A stretch of DNA of 64,000 nucleotides from Pirellulales bacterium (GCA_019694435.1 JAIBBZ010000002.1:368856-432855), one strand, 5' to 3'. Numbered from the stretch's first letter, positions 53,984-63,775 are shown. Translations and numbers: made by a program. The notes: a model not told the origin generated them from the sequence alone.

Positions 53984-54658
53984 ATGTCCGAGGCGACCGC
54001 CTCTTCCCCGGCCCCCAGCGCACGCGGCGAGTTTCATAAGCTCGACTTCACCGCCAATGCCCTGGCGTTGTTGGCCCGGCTGCTCTCTGGGGCCAGCACG
54101 CGGTGGATCGACTCGCAGCCCGACACCTGTCAGCGGATTTATTTTGCCAACCACACCAGTCACCTGGATGCCCTGGTGCTGTGGTCGGCGCTGCCCGGCG
54201 AGTGTCGCGTGCTGACGCGGCCGGTCGCTGCCAAAGACTATTGGGAAAAGAACGCCTTTCGGCGGTTCATTGCTACCCGGGTGTTCGACGCGTTGTTGAT
54301 CGACCGCGACAACGTCAAGCTTTCGAACAACCCGTTGCGGATGATGCTCGACGCCATCGGCGACAAGTATTCGCTGATCGTGTTTCCCGAAGGCCATCGC
54401 AACACGGCCGACGAGCTTGATGAATTCAAGAGCGGGCTCTACCACTTGGCCCGCAAACGACCGGAACTCGAGTTGATTCCGGTGCACATCGACAACGTCA
54501 ACCGGGTACTCCCGCGGGGCGAGTTCCTGCCCGTGCCGCTGTTGACCTGCATCACATTCGGCCCGCCGATGTGGCTGGAGCAAGGTGAGCCGAAGCAGGA
54601 GTTCTTGCAGCGGGCACGCAACGCCGTGCGGCGGTTGCGCGATCTGGGGAACGATTGA
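53984..54658 (+). CDS. 1-acyl-glycerol-3-phosphate acyltransferase-like (PlsC family)
   Basis: The product has 224 residues from ATG 53984, with AAAGGAG upstream. The acyltransferase motif I is FANHTSHLD (H57-x4-D62), motif III is IVFPEGHRNT, and motif IV is around LELIPVHIDN. There is no strong membrane segment. It would acylate lysophosphatidate to phosphatidate, the substrate of the next gene. The TGA stop and the ATG of the cdsA-like gene share a base (TGATG), which shows tight coupling of the two lipid steps. Confidence 0.85.
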   Translation: MSEATASSPAPSARGEFHKLDFTANALALLARLLSGASTRWIDSQPDTCQRIYFANHTSHLDALVLWSALPGECRVLTRPVAAKDYWEKNAFRRFIATRVFDALLIDRDNVKLSNNPLRMMLDAIGDKYSLIVFPEGHRNTADELDEFKSGLYHLARKRPELELIPVHIDNVNRVLPRGEFLPVPLLTCITFGPPMWLEQGEPKQEFLQRARNAVRRLRDLGND

Positions 54659-55617
54659 TGGATGCCAATGCCCGGACCTGGTTCTTGGTCGGCGGAACGC
54701 TGATCGCCCTGGCCGCTGGAACGGGCATCGGGCAGTACCTGCGCGTGCGCCGCGATGCCACGCTCAATCCGGCCTTGATCGACGGCTTCAATCGGCGAAT
54801 CCGGGCCTGGTGGTTGATGAGCTCGGTGCTCGCGGCCGCGCTGCTGCTGGGCCGCCTGGGCGCGACGATCGTGTTCGGGCTGATCAGCTTTTGGGCGCTG
54901 CGCGAGTTTGTCACGCTGACGCCCACGCGCCGCGGCGATCACCGCGCGTTGTTCTGGGTGTTTTTCGTCTTCACGCCGCTGCAATATCTGCTGGTCGGCA
55001 TGGGCGCCGCCCAATACGGTCTGTATACGATTTTGATTCCCGTGTATGCGTTCTTGTTCGTCCCGGCGCGCATCGCAGTGGCGGGCGACTTCAAACGGTT
55101 TCTCGAACGCGCGGCCAAGATCCAAGCCGGCCTGATGATCTGCGTGTACTGTCTGAGCCACGCGCCGGCCTTGATGTATCTCAAGATCGAGGGCTATGAA
55201 GACCCGGTCGATCGCGCCCGGCTCTTGTTCTTCTTCGTGCTGATCACGCAGTTGGGCGACGTCATGCAGTATGTCTGGCAGCGTCTCGCCGGGCGTACGA
55301 TCATCGCCCCGGCCGTGAGCCCGAATCGCACCTGGGAGAGCTTTCTCGGCTCCGTCGGTAGCTGCACCTTGCTGGGTGCGGCGTTGTCCTGGGCCACGCC
55401 GTTTGAAATCTGGGCCGCGGCCGTCCTGTCGGCCATCATTGCCTCGATGGGCTTTGCCGGCGGCATGACGATGTCGGCCATCAAACGCGATCGCGGCGTA
55501 GCCGACACCGGTGTGCTCGTCACGGGGCACAGCGGCGTGCTCGACCGAATCGACTCGATCTGCTTTGCCGCGCCGATCTTCTTTCACCTCACGCGGTATT
55601 TTTACGCCGAGTGGTAG
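54658..55617 (+). CDS. cdsA: phosphatidate cytidylyltransferase
   Basis: The product has 319 residues from ATG 54658 with about eight membrane segments. The C-terminal CdsA signature is visible: SPNRTWESFLGSV, then MSAIKRDRGVADTGVLVTGH and SGVLDRIDSICFAAPI, with the conserved K-R, D, H-x-G-x-x-D-R-x-D residues. It makes CDP-diacylglycerol from phosphatidate and CTP in the inner membrane. It is coupled to the PlsC-like gene. The convergent sulfatase stop lies 27 bases away. Confidence 0.9.
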   Translation: MDANARTWFLVGGTLIALAAGTGIGQYLRVRRDATLNPALIDGFNRRIRAWWLMSSVLAAALLLGRLGATIVFGLISFWALREFVTLTPTRRGDHRALFWVFFVFTPLQYLLVGMGAAQYGLYTILIPVYAFLFVPARIAVAGDFKRFLERAAKIQAGLMICVYCLSHAPALMYLKIEGYEDPVDRARLLFFFVLITQLGDVMQYVWQRLAGRTIIAPAVSPNRTWESFLGSVGSCTLLGAALSWATPFEIWAAAVLSAIIASMGFAGGMTMSAIKRDRGVADTGVLVTGHSGVLDRIDSICFAAPIFFHLTRYFYAEW

Positions 55618-55644
55618 CGGTAAGCGCGGCGTGACCTCTCCTGC

Positions 55645-57105
55645 TCATTCGTCCTTGAGCCATTGCCCACCGCCGCCGCCAAGATAGGGATGCGCCTCGA
55701 GTGCGTCGCCCCCGCCCGACAACCGCGGATCGTTCGTGGCTCGCAATTGTGCGTCGAGCAGCTCGGCCAATCGAGTTTTGACCGCTGCCAGTTGCGGGTC
55801 GTCGGCCCGGTTGCGCATCTGGTCCGGGTCGCTGGCCAGTTCATACAGTTCCTCGGCTGGACGCTTGGCAAAGCACAGCTCATAAAGCGGCCTGATCGCC
55901 GGCTCGTCGCGGTGGTCCCAAAGATAGCGCTTCGTGGGGCCGTTGTCGCAATCCGACAACCAGGCCCGTTCGAAAAATGCCCGCTGCCAGTCGGGCGTTC
56001 CAGCGGGCCAGCGATCGGGCCGCAGGTTGTGCACGTACAAGTGGTCGTAAGTCCGCACGGCGCGCACGGGATAGCCTCCACGGTCGGGCGCCTCTTGCGA
56101 TTGCGTGTGCCGCTCGCGTCCGATGAGCACGTACTCGCGCGCCGGATCGACTCGGCCCGAGCGGTCCGTGCGCAAGATCGGCCATAGGCTACGGCCGGTC
56201 ATTTCCTCAGGCACGGCCACGCCTGCGGCCTCGAGGAAGGTCGGGGCCAGATCGGCCAGCGAGACCAGGTCGTCGACCGTCCGCCCACCGGGAACTTGTC
56301 CGCCCAGCCGCGCGACGAGCGGGACCCGCGCCCCGCAGTCGTAGACGTTGCCCTTGCCGCGCGGGAACGGCATGCCGTGGTCGCCCGTCACGACGACGAG
56401 CGTCCGCTCAAGCTCGCCGCTGCGTTCGAGATACTCGATCAGTTCGCCCAGTTCGCGATCGAATCGCTGGATTTCCAGGCAATAGTCGGCCACGTCGCCC
56501 CGCGAGGTCGGCACGTCGGGATACTGCGGAAACAGGTGCACGTCGGCCAGATTCATGCCGCTGCGCGCTCCGGAGTCGAGATCGAAGGGGCGATGCGGGT
56601 CGCTCGACCCAAACCAGAAGCAAAACGGCGACCCGGCCGGCCGCGCCTCGAAGAATGCCGCCACGCTCTTGTAGGGCTTGCCGCCCGGATTGCCGCGGCC
56701 GGGCCCCCACGCCTTGCGATAGGTGCCGACGTGATAGCCGGCCTGGCTCAGCAGCGCGGGATACTCGGCGAATTGCCCCTGGGGCCAGATGCTATGCAGG
56801 TTCGCCCCGGCGCCCAGCCGCCAGAAATGCTGACCGGTGATGATCGCCCCGCGGCTCGGCGTGCACGACGGCGACGACACAAACGCGTGCGTAAACAACA
56901 CGCCGTCGCGGGCCAGGCGATCGAACGTCGGCGTTTGCACCACGCGATCGCCATAGGCGCCGGCATAAGGCCAGCCCCAGTCATCGGCAATCGCCAGCAC
57001 GATATTCGGACGCTCTGCCGGCGGACCGGCAGCGCATACCGGCCCGGTACCCAGGCATGCCGCGAACAGGCCCGCGGCGAACAGCGGTTTCCACGATCGG
57101 TTCAT
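55645..57105 (-). CDS. exported sulfatase (N-sulfoglucosamine sulfohydrolase-like)
   Basis: The product has 486 residues from ATG 57105, overlapping the stop of the upstream sulfatase by four bases. The signal peptide ends near PVCAAG (about 26). Metal ligands are in LAIADDWGWPYAG (D41, D42) and VVTGDHGMPFPRGK; the formylglycine motif is CTPSR (C81). The combination DDWGWPYAGAYGD and SSPSCTPSRGAIITGQHFWR resembles heparan N-sulfatase. It ends in a glycine-rich tail (LGGGGGQWLKDE). Part of a PhyH-sulfatase-sulfatase operon acting on sulfated glycans outside the cytoplasm. Confidence 0.9.
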   Translation of the reverse strand: MNRSWKPLFAAGLFAACLGTGPVCAAGPPAERPNIVLAIADDWGWPYAGAYGDRVVQTPTFDRLARDGVLFTHAFVSSPSCTPSRGAIITGQHFWRLGAGANLHSIWPQGQFAEYPALLSQAGYHVGTYRKAWGPGRGNPGGKPYKSVAAFFEARPAGSPFCFWFGSSDPHRPFDLDSGARSGMNLADVHLFPQYPDVPTSRGDVADYCLEIQRFDRELGELIEYLERSGELERTLVVVTGDHGMPFPRGKGNVYDCGARVPLVARLGGQVPGGRTVDDLVSLADLAPTFLEAAGVAVPEEMTGRSLWPILRTDRSGRVDPAREYVLIGRERHTQSQEAPDRGGYPVRAVRTYDHLYVHNLRPDRWPAGTPDWQRAFFERAWLSDCDNGPTKRYLWDHRDEPAIRPLYELCFAKRPAEELYELASDPDQMRNRADDPQLAAVKTRLAELLDAQLRATNDPRLSGGGDALEAHPYLGGGGGQWLKDE

Positions 57106-58553
57106 CGCGCACCTTTCTCGTGGGCCAGCCGATTGGAATAACAGTCGTCCGGCCAATTGAGCCGCAACCGCGATCGCAGCTCGGCCTCGACCGCCGCGAA
57201 GGCTGGCTGGCCGGCCAGATTGTCGAGTTCGTGCGGATCGCGCTGGTGGTCGTAAAGCTCGGTCCCCTGTTGCCCGTTGTCCCATTCGGTATAGCGCCAT
57301 TGCTCGGTCCGCAGGCTGTGGCCCGGGAATTTCCCGCGCCAGACCTGCGAGAATGCCGGGTGATCCCAAGCCAGGGTCGGGTCGTCGAGCAGCGGCGCCA
57401 CGCTTTCGCCATGCAGGTTGTCTGGCGGTTCCACGCCGCAAAGTTCGGCCAGCGTGGGATAGAGATCGACCAGCTCGACCGTCCGCTGGCACGCGCGGCC
57501 GGCCGCCTTCTGCCCCGGTGCGGCAATCAGCAGCGGTACCCGCGCCGATTCTTCAAACAGGCTTTGCTTCATCCAGAGGCCATGTTCGCCAAGGTGGTAG
57601 CCGTGATCGCTCCAGAAGACGATGACCGTGCTTTCGGTCAGCCCGAGGCGCTCGACGGCGTCCAACAGCCGGCCAACCTGCGTATCGACAAAACTGATCG
57701 TCGCGTGGTAGGCGCGAATCGCCTCCTGGCCCTGATCGGTCGTGACGCCGAACAGCGGATAAGGCGTCGTCGAGGCCAGGGCCGGTTTCGGTACGCGGTC
57801 GAGATAGCCGGCCGGCTCGATGGGCAGGGTGCTCTCGGCGATCGAATATAGGTCGAAGTAGCGCCGTGGAGCGATGTAGGGGCAATGGGGGCGATAAAAT
57901 CCCACGGCCAGAAAGAATGGCCGCTCGCGGTGCTTTTCGAGCAGCTTGATCGCCTCGGTCGCGCCGATGCCGTCGGTCTGCTCCTCGTCCGCGCCCTCGG
58001 CGGCCAGGAACGACAGCGACGAGCCGAGTCCGCGCCGCGGCGTGTAGTTCGTCAGCAGGTGCTCTTCGCGTTTGTCGCGGCCGATCGGGTTGATGCGTTC
58101 GTCCCAGGAAGCCGCGTCGTCGAGGCCGTTGGTGCCGATCGTGCCCGGGTTGCCGTAGTGATAGATCTTCCCGACGCGGGCCGCCACGTAGCCCGCGCGG
58201 CGAAACATCTGCGGCAGCGTCACCACGTCGGGCAGCGACGTGCGGCGGAAGTCTTTCTGCAGATCGAACACCTCGGTCGTGTCGGGGCGCAGGCCCGTCA
58301 TCAGCGACACGCGGCTGGGACTGCACAAGGGAAACTGGCAATAGGCGCGGGTAAACGTCGTGCCGCGCGCGGCGAGCCGATCGATCTGCGGCGACTGCAT
58401 GCGGGCGTTGCCATAGCAGCCCAGGTCGCAGTTCATGTCGTCGACGGCGATAAACAGGACGTTGCGCCGCGGCGCATCGGCGGCCCACGCGTTCGACGCG
58501 CACGCGATCAGCAACAGCAGCAGCCTGGCCCGTCGCACGTTGAATGTTGGCAT
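57102..58553 (-). CDS. exported sulfatase (iduronate-2-sulfatase-like)
   Basis: The product has 483 residues from ATG 58553. The signal peptide ends near NAWAAD (about 25). Metal ligands are in FIAVDDMNCDLGCYG (D38, D39) and VIVFWSDHGYHLGEHGLW; the formylglycine motif is CSPSR (C77). The segments GKIYHYGNPG, HCPYIAPRRYFDLY and KQSLFEESARVPLLIAAPG are typical of iduronate-2-sulfatase-like enzymes. It starts five bases after the PhyH gene and overlaps the next sulfatase, so the three form one operon. Confidence 0.92.
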   Translation of the reverse strand: MPTFNVRRARLLLLLIACASNAWAADAPRRNVLFIAVDDMNCDLGCYGNARMQSPQIDRLAARGTTFTRAYCQFPLCSPSRVSLMTGLRPDTTEVFDLQKDFRRTSLPDVVTLPQMFRRAGYVAARVGKIYHYGNPGTIGTNGLDDAASWDERINPIGRDKREEHLLTNYTPRRGLGSSLSFLAAEGADEEQTDGIGATEAIKLLEKHRERPFFLAVGFYRPHCPYIAPRRYFDLYSIAESTLPIEPAGYLDRVPKPALASTTPYPLFGVTTDQGQEAIRAYHATISFVDTQVGRLLDAVERLGLTESTVIVFWSDHGYHLGEHGLWMKQSLFEESARVPLLIAAPGQKAAGRACQRTVELVDLYPTLAELCGVEPPDNLHGESVAPLLDDPTLAWDHPAFSQVWRGKFPGHSLRTEQWRYTEWDNGQQGTELYDHQRDPHELDNLAGQPAFAAVEAELRSRLRLNWPDDCYSNRLAHEKGAR

Positions 58554-58558
58554 GGTCT

Positions 58559-59446
58559 TCAGTCCACCTGTTGAGGGTCATACAGGAGCGGAAAGAACGT
58601 GCCTCCCATCGCTTCGCCTGGCGCGATCGGCGGCACCCCGGCGAGCAGCGGTTGGTCCGAATCGCTCCGCACGCCGTCGCGAAAAGCGTTGACCACCACC
58701 GCCCGGCGCGGCTGCGCGGTGCGGTTTTCGCGCGACCCGTGCACCATCAGCGGATGATGGAACGAACAACAGCCGCGCGGTAGCTCGATGGTGACGGGCT
58801 GCTGGAGTGCCGCGAACTGCTCGGGCGAAAGCACCTGCGAAATCGCATCCATGTTGCCTGCCAGTCCGGTGATCGGCAGCAGGTCCCAGCGATGGCTGCC
58901 AGGCACGTATTGCAGGCAGCCGTTGTCGCGCGTCGCAGGATCGAGCCCGATCCAGCAGGTCAAGTGGGCCAGCGGCTTGGTGCGGGTCCAATAGGAGTAG
59001 TCCTGGTGCCAGGCCACGACGCCGCCGTGGTGGGCCGGCTTGCAGAACAACTGGTCGTGCCAGAACCGCACTGCGCCGCCGAGCAATTGCGAAGCCGGCA
59101 CGGTGAACGCCGGATGCCACAGCAAATCGTGAAAGCCCGGAGCAATCCGCCAGGCCCCCAACGCATGGAACAGCACCCGGTTCGGGTCGGGCGATTCGTT
59201 CGAGTGAAACTCGTAGAACAATTCATGGCCCGGCGACGCCGGATCGGCGATCTGTTGCAATTCCTCGAGCAACCGGTCGCACTGCTGGTCGTCGAGAATG
59301 CGAATGCCGGCCAGGTAGCCATGCTCGTGGTAGAACGCGATCTGGTCATCGGTCAGCGCGTAGCTTTGCCACTCGCGCAATGTCTGCGGCAGGCGGAACA
59401 AATCGCCAATCAGCTCGTGGCGCTGGGCAAGATCGCGAACAGACAT
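58559..59446 (-). CDS. phytanoyl-CoA dioxygenase (PhyH) family protein
   Basis: This 295-residue Fe(II)/2-oxoglutarate oxygenase-fold protein starts at ATG 59446. The iron-binding set is AWHQDYSYW (HxD) and MVHGSRENR (distal H), with a following arginine for 2-oxoglutarate; [30 protein letters not shown] and [14 protein letters not shown] are family hallmarks. PhyH proteins hydroxylate a carbon next to a carboxylate or amine. The substrate is unknown; linkage with two sulfatases suggests a modified sugar or sulfonated or sulfated small molecule, which is inference. It is first in the operon. Confidence 0.88.
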   Translation of the reverse strand: MSVRDLAQRHELIGDLFRLPQTLREWQSYALTDDQIAFYHEHGYLAGIRILDDQQCDRLLEELQQIADPASPGHELFYEFHSNESPDPNRVLFHALGAWRIAPGFHDLLWHPAFTVPASQLLGGAVRFWHDQLFCKPAHHGGVVAWHQDYSYWTRTKPLAHLTCWIGLDPATRDNGCLQYVPGSHRWDLLPITGLAGNMDAISQVLSPEQFAALQQPVTIELPRGCCSFHHPLMVHGSRENRTAQPRRAVVVNAFRDGVRSDSDQPLLAGVPPIAPGEAMGGTFFPLLYDPQQVD

Positions 59447-59609
59447 GGTGCGCCTCGGATGCGATGTGCGGAACGCCGGCCTTCCCGTTCCGGAAGCACC
59501 AGCATAGCCCCGGCGCCTGCGATCGCCAGCACACGGCGGCTATCCGCGAGTAAGATCGTCGTCGGGGTCCCGCAGGCAGACACTCACGGCCACTGGGAGC
59601 AGCATCGCT

Positions 59610-60089
59610 ATGTCCTCCGACTTTTCACCGCAGGTGCTGCGCTGCCCGCAGTGCGAATTCAGCGAATTGGTGCTGGCGAGCACGGCGCCAACCTGGTTGC
59701 GCAAGGCGCGCATGCTCCGCTCGAACAGCCGCGCGACACCGGCCGAGCTCGCGGAGTTGCTGCCCGTCGCGGCCGGCAAGCTGACGTGTCCGGGTTGCGG
59801 TCGCCGTGGGCTGGTCGTCGGACGTTGGGACCAGTCGACCAGCGGTGGCGACAGCGACTGGCCTGAGACGCCGCGTTGCGAGGGTTGCGGCGGAGCGATC
59901 GAACCGGAACGCCTGGAGTTGATGCCGCAGACGCGCATGTGCACGGCGTGCCAGCGCAAGACCGAGCGGCCCGGCGCGGCCGTCGAAGGCGAGTATTGTC
60001 CGCGCTGCGGTTCGCCGATGGTGTTGCGCGCGGTGCGTGCCGGGATCACGCGCATGCAGTTGTCCTGCACCAACCCGCGGTGCCGCTAG
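59610..60089 (+). CDS. protein with three zinc-ribbon sites, DksA/TraR-like centre
   Basis: This 159-residue protein starts at ATG 59610 with GGGAGC upstream. It has six cysteine pairs: C12/C15 with C60/C63, C90/C93 with C111/C114, and C130/C133 with C153/C158, enough for three zinc sites. The central one, CEGCGGAIEPERLELMPQTR followed by MCTAC, matches the C-terminal zinc finger of DksA/TraR proteins. The last resembles the topoisomerase zinc ribbon. The DksA coiled coil that enters RNA polymerase is absent. A nucleic-acid or RNA-polymerase contact is possible. The gene stands alone. Confidence 0.7.
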   Translation: MSSDFSPQVLRCPQCEFSELVLASTAPTWLRKARMLRSNSRATPAELAELLPVAAGKLTCPGCGRRGLVVGRWDQSTSGGDSDWPETPRCEGCGGAIEPERLELMPQTRMCTACQRKTERPGAAVEGEYCPRCGSPMVLRAVRAGITRMQLSCTNPRCR

Positions 60090-60158
60090 TCATCGCGCGA
60101 GGACTTCAAGCCGGGATCGCGCGTGGTGGGCGATTCTCGTGAATGACCGAGGCTGCGA

Positions 60159-63100
60159 TCAGGTGTTCGTCGTGGTTGACTGGTGTTGCCGTCGCGCCGG
60201 CCGGTCCGACAGCGCGGCGATTTCGGCCAGCCGTTGCCGCATGATCCGGCCCACCGTCGCGCTCGACAGCCACGAGCCGACCTGTTGCCGGGCCACTTCG
60301 CCGATTTGCCGTGCGGCGGATCGGTGCTCGAAGGCCCAGCGCATCTGGTCCGAGGCCTGGGCCATCGACGCTTCGGCCCAGCGGTTGCCCGATTCGTAGA
60401 ACGGCAAGCCGGCCGGCACGTCGACCAGGTCGTAGGCGACTGGCAGGCTGTTCTCGTTGGTCATGAAGTCCATGTTGCCCGACCATGCCGTGCCGATCAC
60501 CGGCTTGCCCAGCAGCATCGCCTCGGCCAGCGTGAGTCCGAAGCCCTCGCTGCGATGCAGTGAGACGTAGCAGTCGCAGGCGTCGATCAAGCCATAGGTG
60601 CGGCCGCGTGACAGCGGGGCCGTCCACAGGCGAATGTTGTGATTGCTCGTGGCCCGGCGCAAGTCGGCAAAGCTACAGCCGTCGTAGTCGCTGCGGCCGA
60701 CTTTGAGCACCAAGGCTGCGCGGTCGTCGAGCGCGAATGCCCGCTTGAACGCCTCGACCACGGCCAGGGGGTTCTTGCGGGCCATGACGCTCGAATTGTC
60801 GAACATGAACAGGAACACGTAATCGTCGGCGCGCAGCCCCAGCTCGCCGCGATCGAACGGCTCGACTTCGCCCAACTCGACGCAGTACGGCACACGGACG
60901 ACCGGCAAATCGGTGGCCTTGCGCACCGCCTCGGCTACGAACCGCGAGGGAACCCACACCTCGTCGACCTGGTCGAGTACGGGCAGCCAATAGTCGGGCA
61001 CGTGTTCGAGTTCCCAGGTCCACATGCCGATCCGGTAGTTCGCCTCGCGATAGTGAACGCCGGCATAGGGCAACTGTGTCGCCATTCCCTCCGGCTGCAA
61101 GACGTACAGGTCGATGTCGTGCACGTCGAGACTGTAGTAGCCGTGCGATAGTCGGCCATCGATTCCCCAGGGATGAGCGACGTTGCGCGGGGCAACCGTC
61201 ACCTCGGCTTCGCGCAGCGCGCGCAGCAGACCGCGTCCCGCCTCGCCCAGGCCTGCGTGCGAAGCAAGGTGGCCGATCAGATTCACGCCGGGCCGTTGGA
61301 GCTCGCCCTCGCGAACCTGGCGTTCGAGCTGCGCGAGCCAGTCGGGCGAAAGCTCGTAGCGCTGGCGCGCCGGCCCACGCGCCCAGGCCAGCAGTTGGCG
61401 CCGCGCGGGCTCGTGCTCGGTCGCCTCGTGCAACAATCGCGCCACGCCGGGCGCGGTCTGTGCCAGCCGGCGCAATTGGTCGAGCGGCGTCAGCCGGCTG
61501 GTCGGTCGCGCGCCGCCCGGCAGGCGCACGCGCTCGTCGCGCAGCAGGTTCAGCCCGGCGCCGTCGTCGAAGGCGGTCAATGCCAGCGGGTATTCGCGCT
61601 GCCAGTCGGCGTTGTGCAGGTAGCATTCGGCCAGGTTGGTGCCCAGGTCCTCGCGGATCGTTCGCCGCAGTTCGGGCAGAGCCTCGGGCGCGATCGCGCC
61701 GTATTCGCGGTGCGCGTGCTTCGCCAGCCAGTCAGCAAACCCGTCGCGGCGATGCGGCAAGAACGCCCAAGGAAAATAGGCCCGTAGCTCGGGCCGGCGG
61801 CGAAAGATCTCCAGCGCAAAGTTGGCCGGGTCACTCCCGCCCTCGGGATGCAACGTGTTCTCCAGCGCGTGAACCAGGACCTGGTCCGCGTTGGGCCGGG
61901 CATACAGGCGCGGCAAGGCGAGCGACTCGGAAATGTCCAGGTGCGACGAAAGATACGGATCGTGACGCAACCCCAGGCGCGCAATCAGCTCGGCAAACAG
62001 GCGAGCGTCGTGCGGAGGGCAGCTCGCGTCGCGCGTGGCACACTCGTGGTGCATGAGCCGCGCATAGGGCGTGTAGAGATTGCGATACCCGGCCCCCAGC
62101 GCGGCGAGGCACAACGCGCAATCGCTGTAGGCAATTTCGTAGCGCTCGTCGAAGCCGCCCAGCCGGGTAAACACCTCGCGACGCATGGCCTGGCAGGCGC
62201 CGGTTACCATGGTGACGTTGCGATACGAGTTGGGCCCGCCGTAGCCGGTCAGCACATCGTCGCTTTGTTCGTAGAACAAGTGGCCGCACAGGGCGTGCAT
62301 GCCCAGCGCCATGCCGGCGTGCTGAATCTTACCGCTGGGGAACAATAGCTTGGGACCGACGATGCCGATCTCCGGCACGAGCGCCCAGCGGACCAGCTCG
62401 GCGAGCCAATCGTCGTGCAGCACTTCGGTGTCGTTGTTCAAGAACACCAGCACTTCGCCCCGGGTTGCGGCCGCGCCGGCGTTGCAAGCGGCCGAGAAAT
62501 TGAACGGTTGGTCGAAGTCGATCCGCCGCACGCGCTGCTCGCTCTCCAAGCGCCGGTAGAGCGCCGCGGTCGCCGGTTCGCTGCTGCCGTTGTCAACCAG
62601 CACGACTTCGAGGTGCGGATACGCGGTGCCGTACAGCAGCCCGTCGAGGCATTCTTCCAGCAGCTCGGCCTGATCGCGCGTGGGAATCACGATCGACACC
62701 AAGGGCCACGACGGCGGCTCCCAGGTGACGTGTTGCATCGCATTAGGCAGCGTCTCGACCGTGGCCTCGATGCCGCGCCGCCGAAAATGATCGGTCACGA
62801 CGCGACGCTGCGCCTCCTGGGCATAGGGCTTCGCCGCCAGGCCGCTCGCGCACGAGGTGGGCACTGCGCGCCAGTGATAAAGACACTTGGCGATATGCCC
62901 CACGGCGCCGGTCCGCTCGGTGACGCGGAACAGCAGGTCCCAATCCTGGGCGCCGTTGTAGCCCTCGCGCACGCCGCCGACCTGCTCGATCAGGTCCCGG
63001 CGTATGGCCACCAGGTGGCAGAGATAGTTGTGGCCCAGAAAGGTCTCGGGTGACCAGTCGGGCTTGGCCGTCAAGCCGTAGCGATAGCTCCCGTCGGCGG

Positions 63101-63704
63101 CCAGGTAGTCTTCGTCGGAATAAACCAGGTCAAGTTGCGGCTCGGAGGATAAACGCCGCGCGACTTCATACAGGGCAAACGGCGCCAGCTCGTCGTCGTG
63201 ATCGAGAAACACGACGTAGTCGCCGTTGCACCGGGCCAGGGCCGTGTTCGTCGCCGTGGCGATTCCTTGGTTCGTCGGCATGCGGGCAAGGATGATCCGC
63301 GGGTCGATCGTCGCCAGCCGTTCGACCGTGCGGCGCAAGGCCCGCGATTCGTCGTCGGCCAGGGCAAGGCACCATTGCCAGTGACCGTAGGTCTGATCCC
63401 CCACGCTACGCGCGGCCGCCTCGAGCAGGTCGATGGGCGTCTGGTAAAGCGGTGTGACGATGCTGAACCGCACCGGGCGGTTGAGCGCTTGCGACCATTG
63501 CGTCTGTCGGTAGAGGTCGTCTGCGCCCGGCTCGTTCTCAGCGATCCACTGGGCATAAGGATGGGCAGGCACCGGGGCTAGCGCCGGCATTTCCGGTGTG
63601 GCCGGCGCCGCGGTCGAAGGCTCGGCGGCCGCCGTGAGCTTGGCTTTTCCCCACCACTGGCCCGCGCGCGCATACCAACGTGAGACATCCCTGCCAAAGC
63701 CCAT
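60159..63704 (-). CDS. tandem GT2-GT2-GT4 glycosyltransferase fusion
   Basis: The product has 1181 residues from ATG 63704, with GGGAGA about seven bases upstream; GTG 63725 is an in-frame alternative. The first GT2 domain (about 75-290) begins VRFSIVTPLYQTPIDLLEAA and carries VVFLDHDDEL (DxD). The second (about 330-560) begins VSIVIPTRDQAELLEECLDG with VFLNNDTEVLHDDW. After a linker of about 250 residues, a GT4 domain (about 830-1170) shows VNLIGHLASHAGLGEAGRGL, WTWELEHVPDYWLPVLDQVD, VLKVGRSDYDGCSFADLRRA and SLHRSEGFGLTLAEAMLLGK. It probably adds several sugars in sequence. Such fusions occur in loci for long glycans or glycoproteins. Confidence 0.88.
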   Translation of the reverse strand: MGFGRDVSRWYARAGQWWGKAKLTAAAEPSTAAPATPEMPALAPVPAHPYAQWIAENEPGADDLYRQTQWSQALNRPVRFSIVTPLYQTPIDLLEAAARSVGDQTYGHWQWCLALADDESRALRRTVERLATIDPRIILARMPTNQGIATATNTALARCNGDYVVFLDHDDELAPFALYEVARRLSSEPQLDLVYSDEDYLAADGSYRYGLTAKPDWSPETFLGHNYLCHLVAIRRDLIEQVGGVREGYNGAQDWDLLFRVTERTGAVGHIAKCLYHWRAVPTSCASGLAAKPYAQEAQRRVVTDHFRRRGIEATVETLPNAMQHVTWEPPSWPLVSIVIPTRDQAELLEECLDGLLYGTAYPHLEVVLVDNGSSEPATAALYRRLESEQRVRRIDFDQPFNFSAACNAGAAATRGEVLVFLNNDTEVLHDDWLAELVRWALVPEIGIVGPKLLFPSGKIQHAGMALGMHALCGHLFYEQSDDVLTGYGGPNSYRNVTMVTGACQAMRREVFTRLGGFDERYEIAYSDCALCLAALGAGYRNLYTPYARLMHHECATRDASCPPHDARLFAELIARLGLRHDPYLSSHLDISESLALPRLYARPNADQVLVHALENTLHPEGGSDPANFALEIFRRRPELRAYFPWAFLPHRRDGFADWLAKHAHREYGAIAPEALPELRRTIREDLGTNLAECYLHNADWQREYPLALTAFDDGAGLNLLRDERVRLPGGARPTSRLTPLDQLRRLAQTAPGVARLLHEATEHEPARRQLLAWARGPARQRYELSPDWLAQLERQVREGELQRPGVNLIGHLASHAGLGEAGRGLLRALREAEVTVAPRNVAHPWGIDGRLSHGYYSLDVHDIDLYVLQPEGMATQLPYAGVHYREANYRIGMWTWELEHVPDYWLPVLDQVDEVWVPSRFVAEAVRKATDLPVVRVPYCVELGEVEPFDRGELGLRADDYVFLFMFDNSSVMARKNPLAVVEAFKRAFALDDRAALVLKVGRSDYDGCSFADLRRATSNHNIRLWTAPLSRGRTYGLIDACDCYVSLHRSEGFGLTLAEAMLLGKPVIGTAWSGNMDFMTNENSLPVAYDLVDVPAGLPFYESGNRWAEASMAQASDQMRWAFEHRSAARQIGEVARQQVGSWLSSATVGRIMRQRLAEIAALSDRPARRQHQSTTTNT

Positions 63705-63775
63705 CGCCGGTCTCCCTCGACTCACCGTGGCGCGGCGTCGAGGTTCCCTCCTGACGCAGCCGCGGCGCGAGTGGT

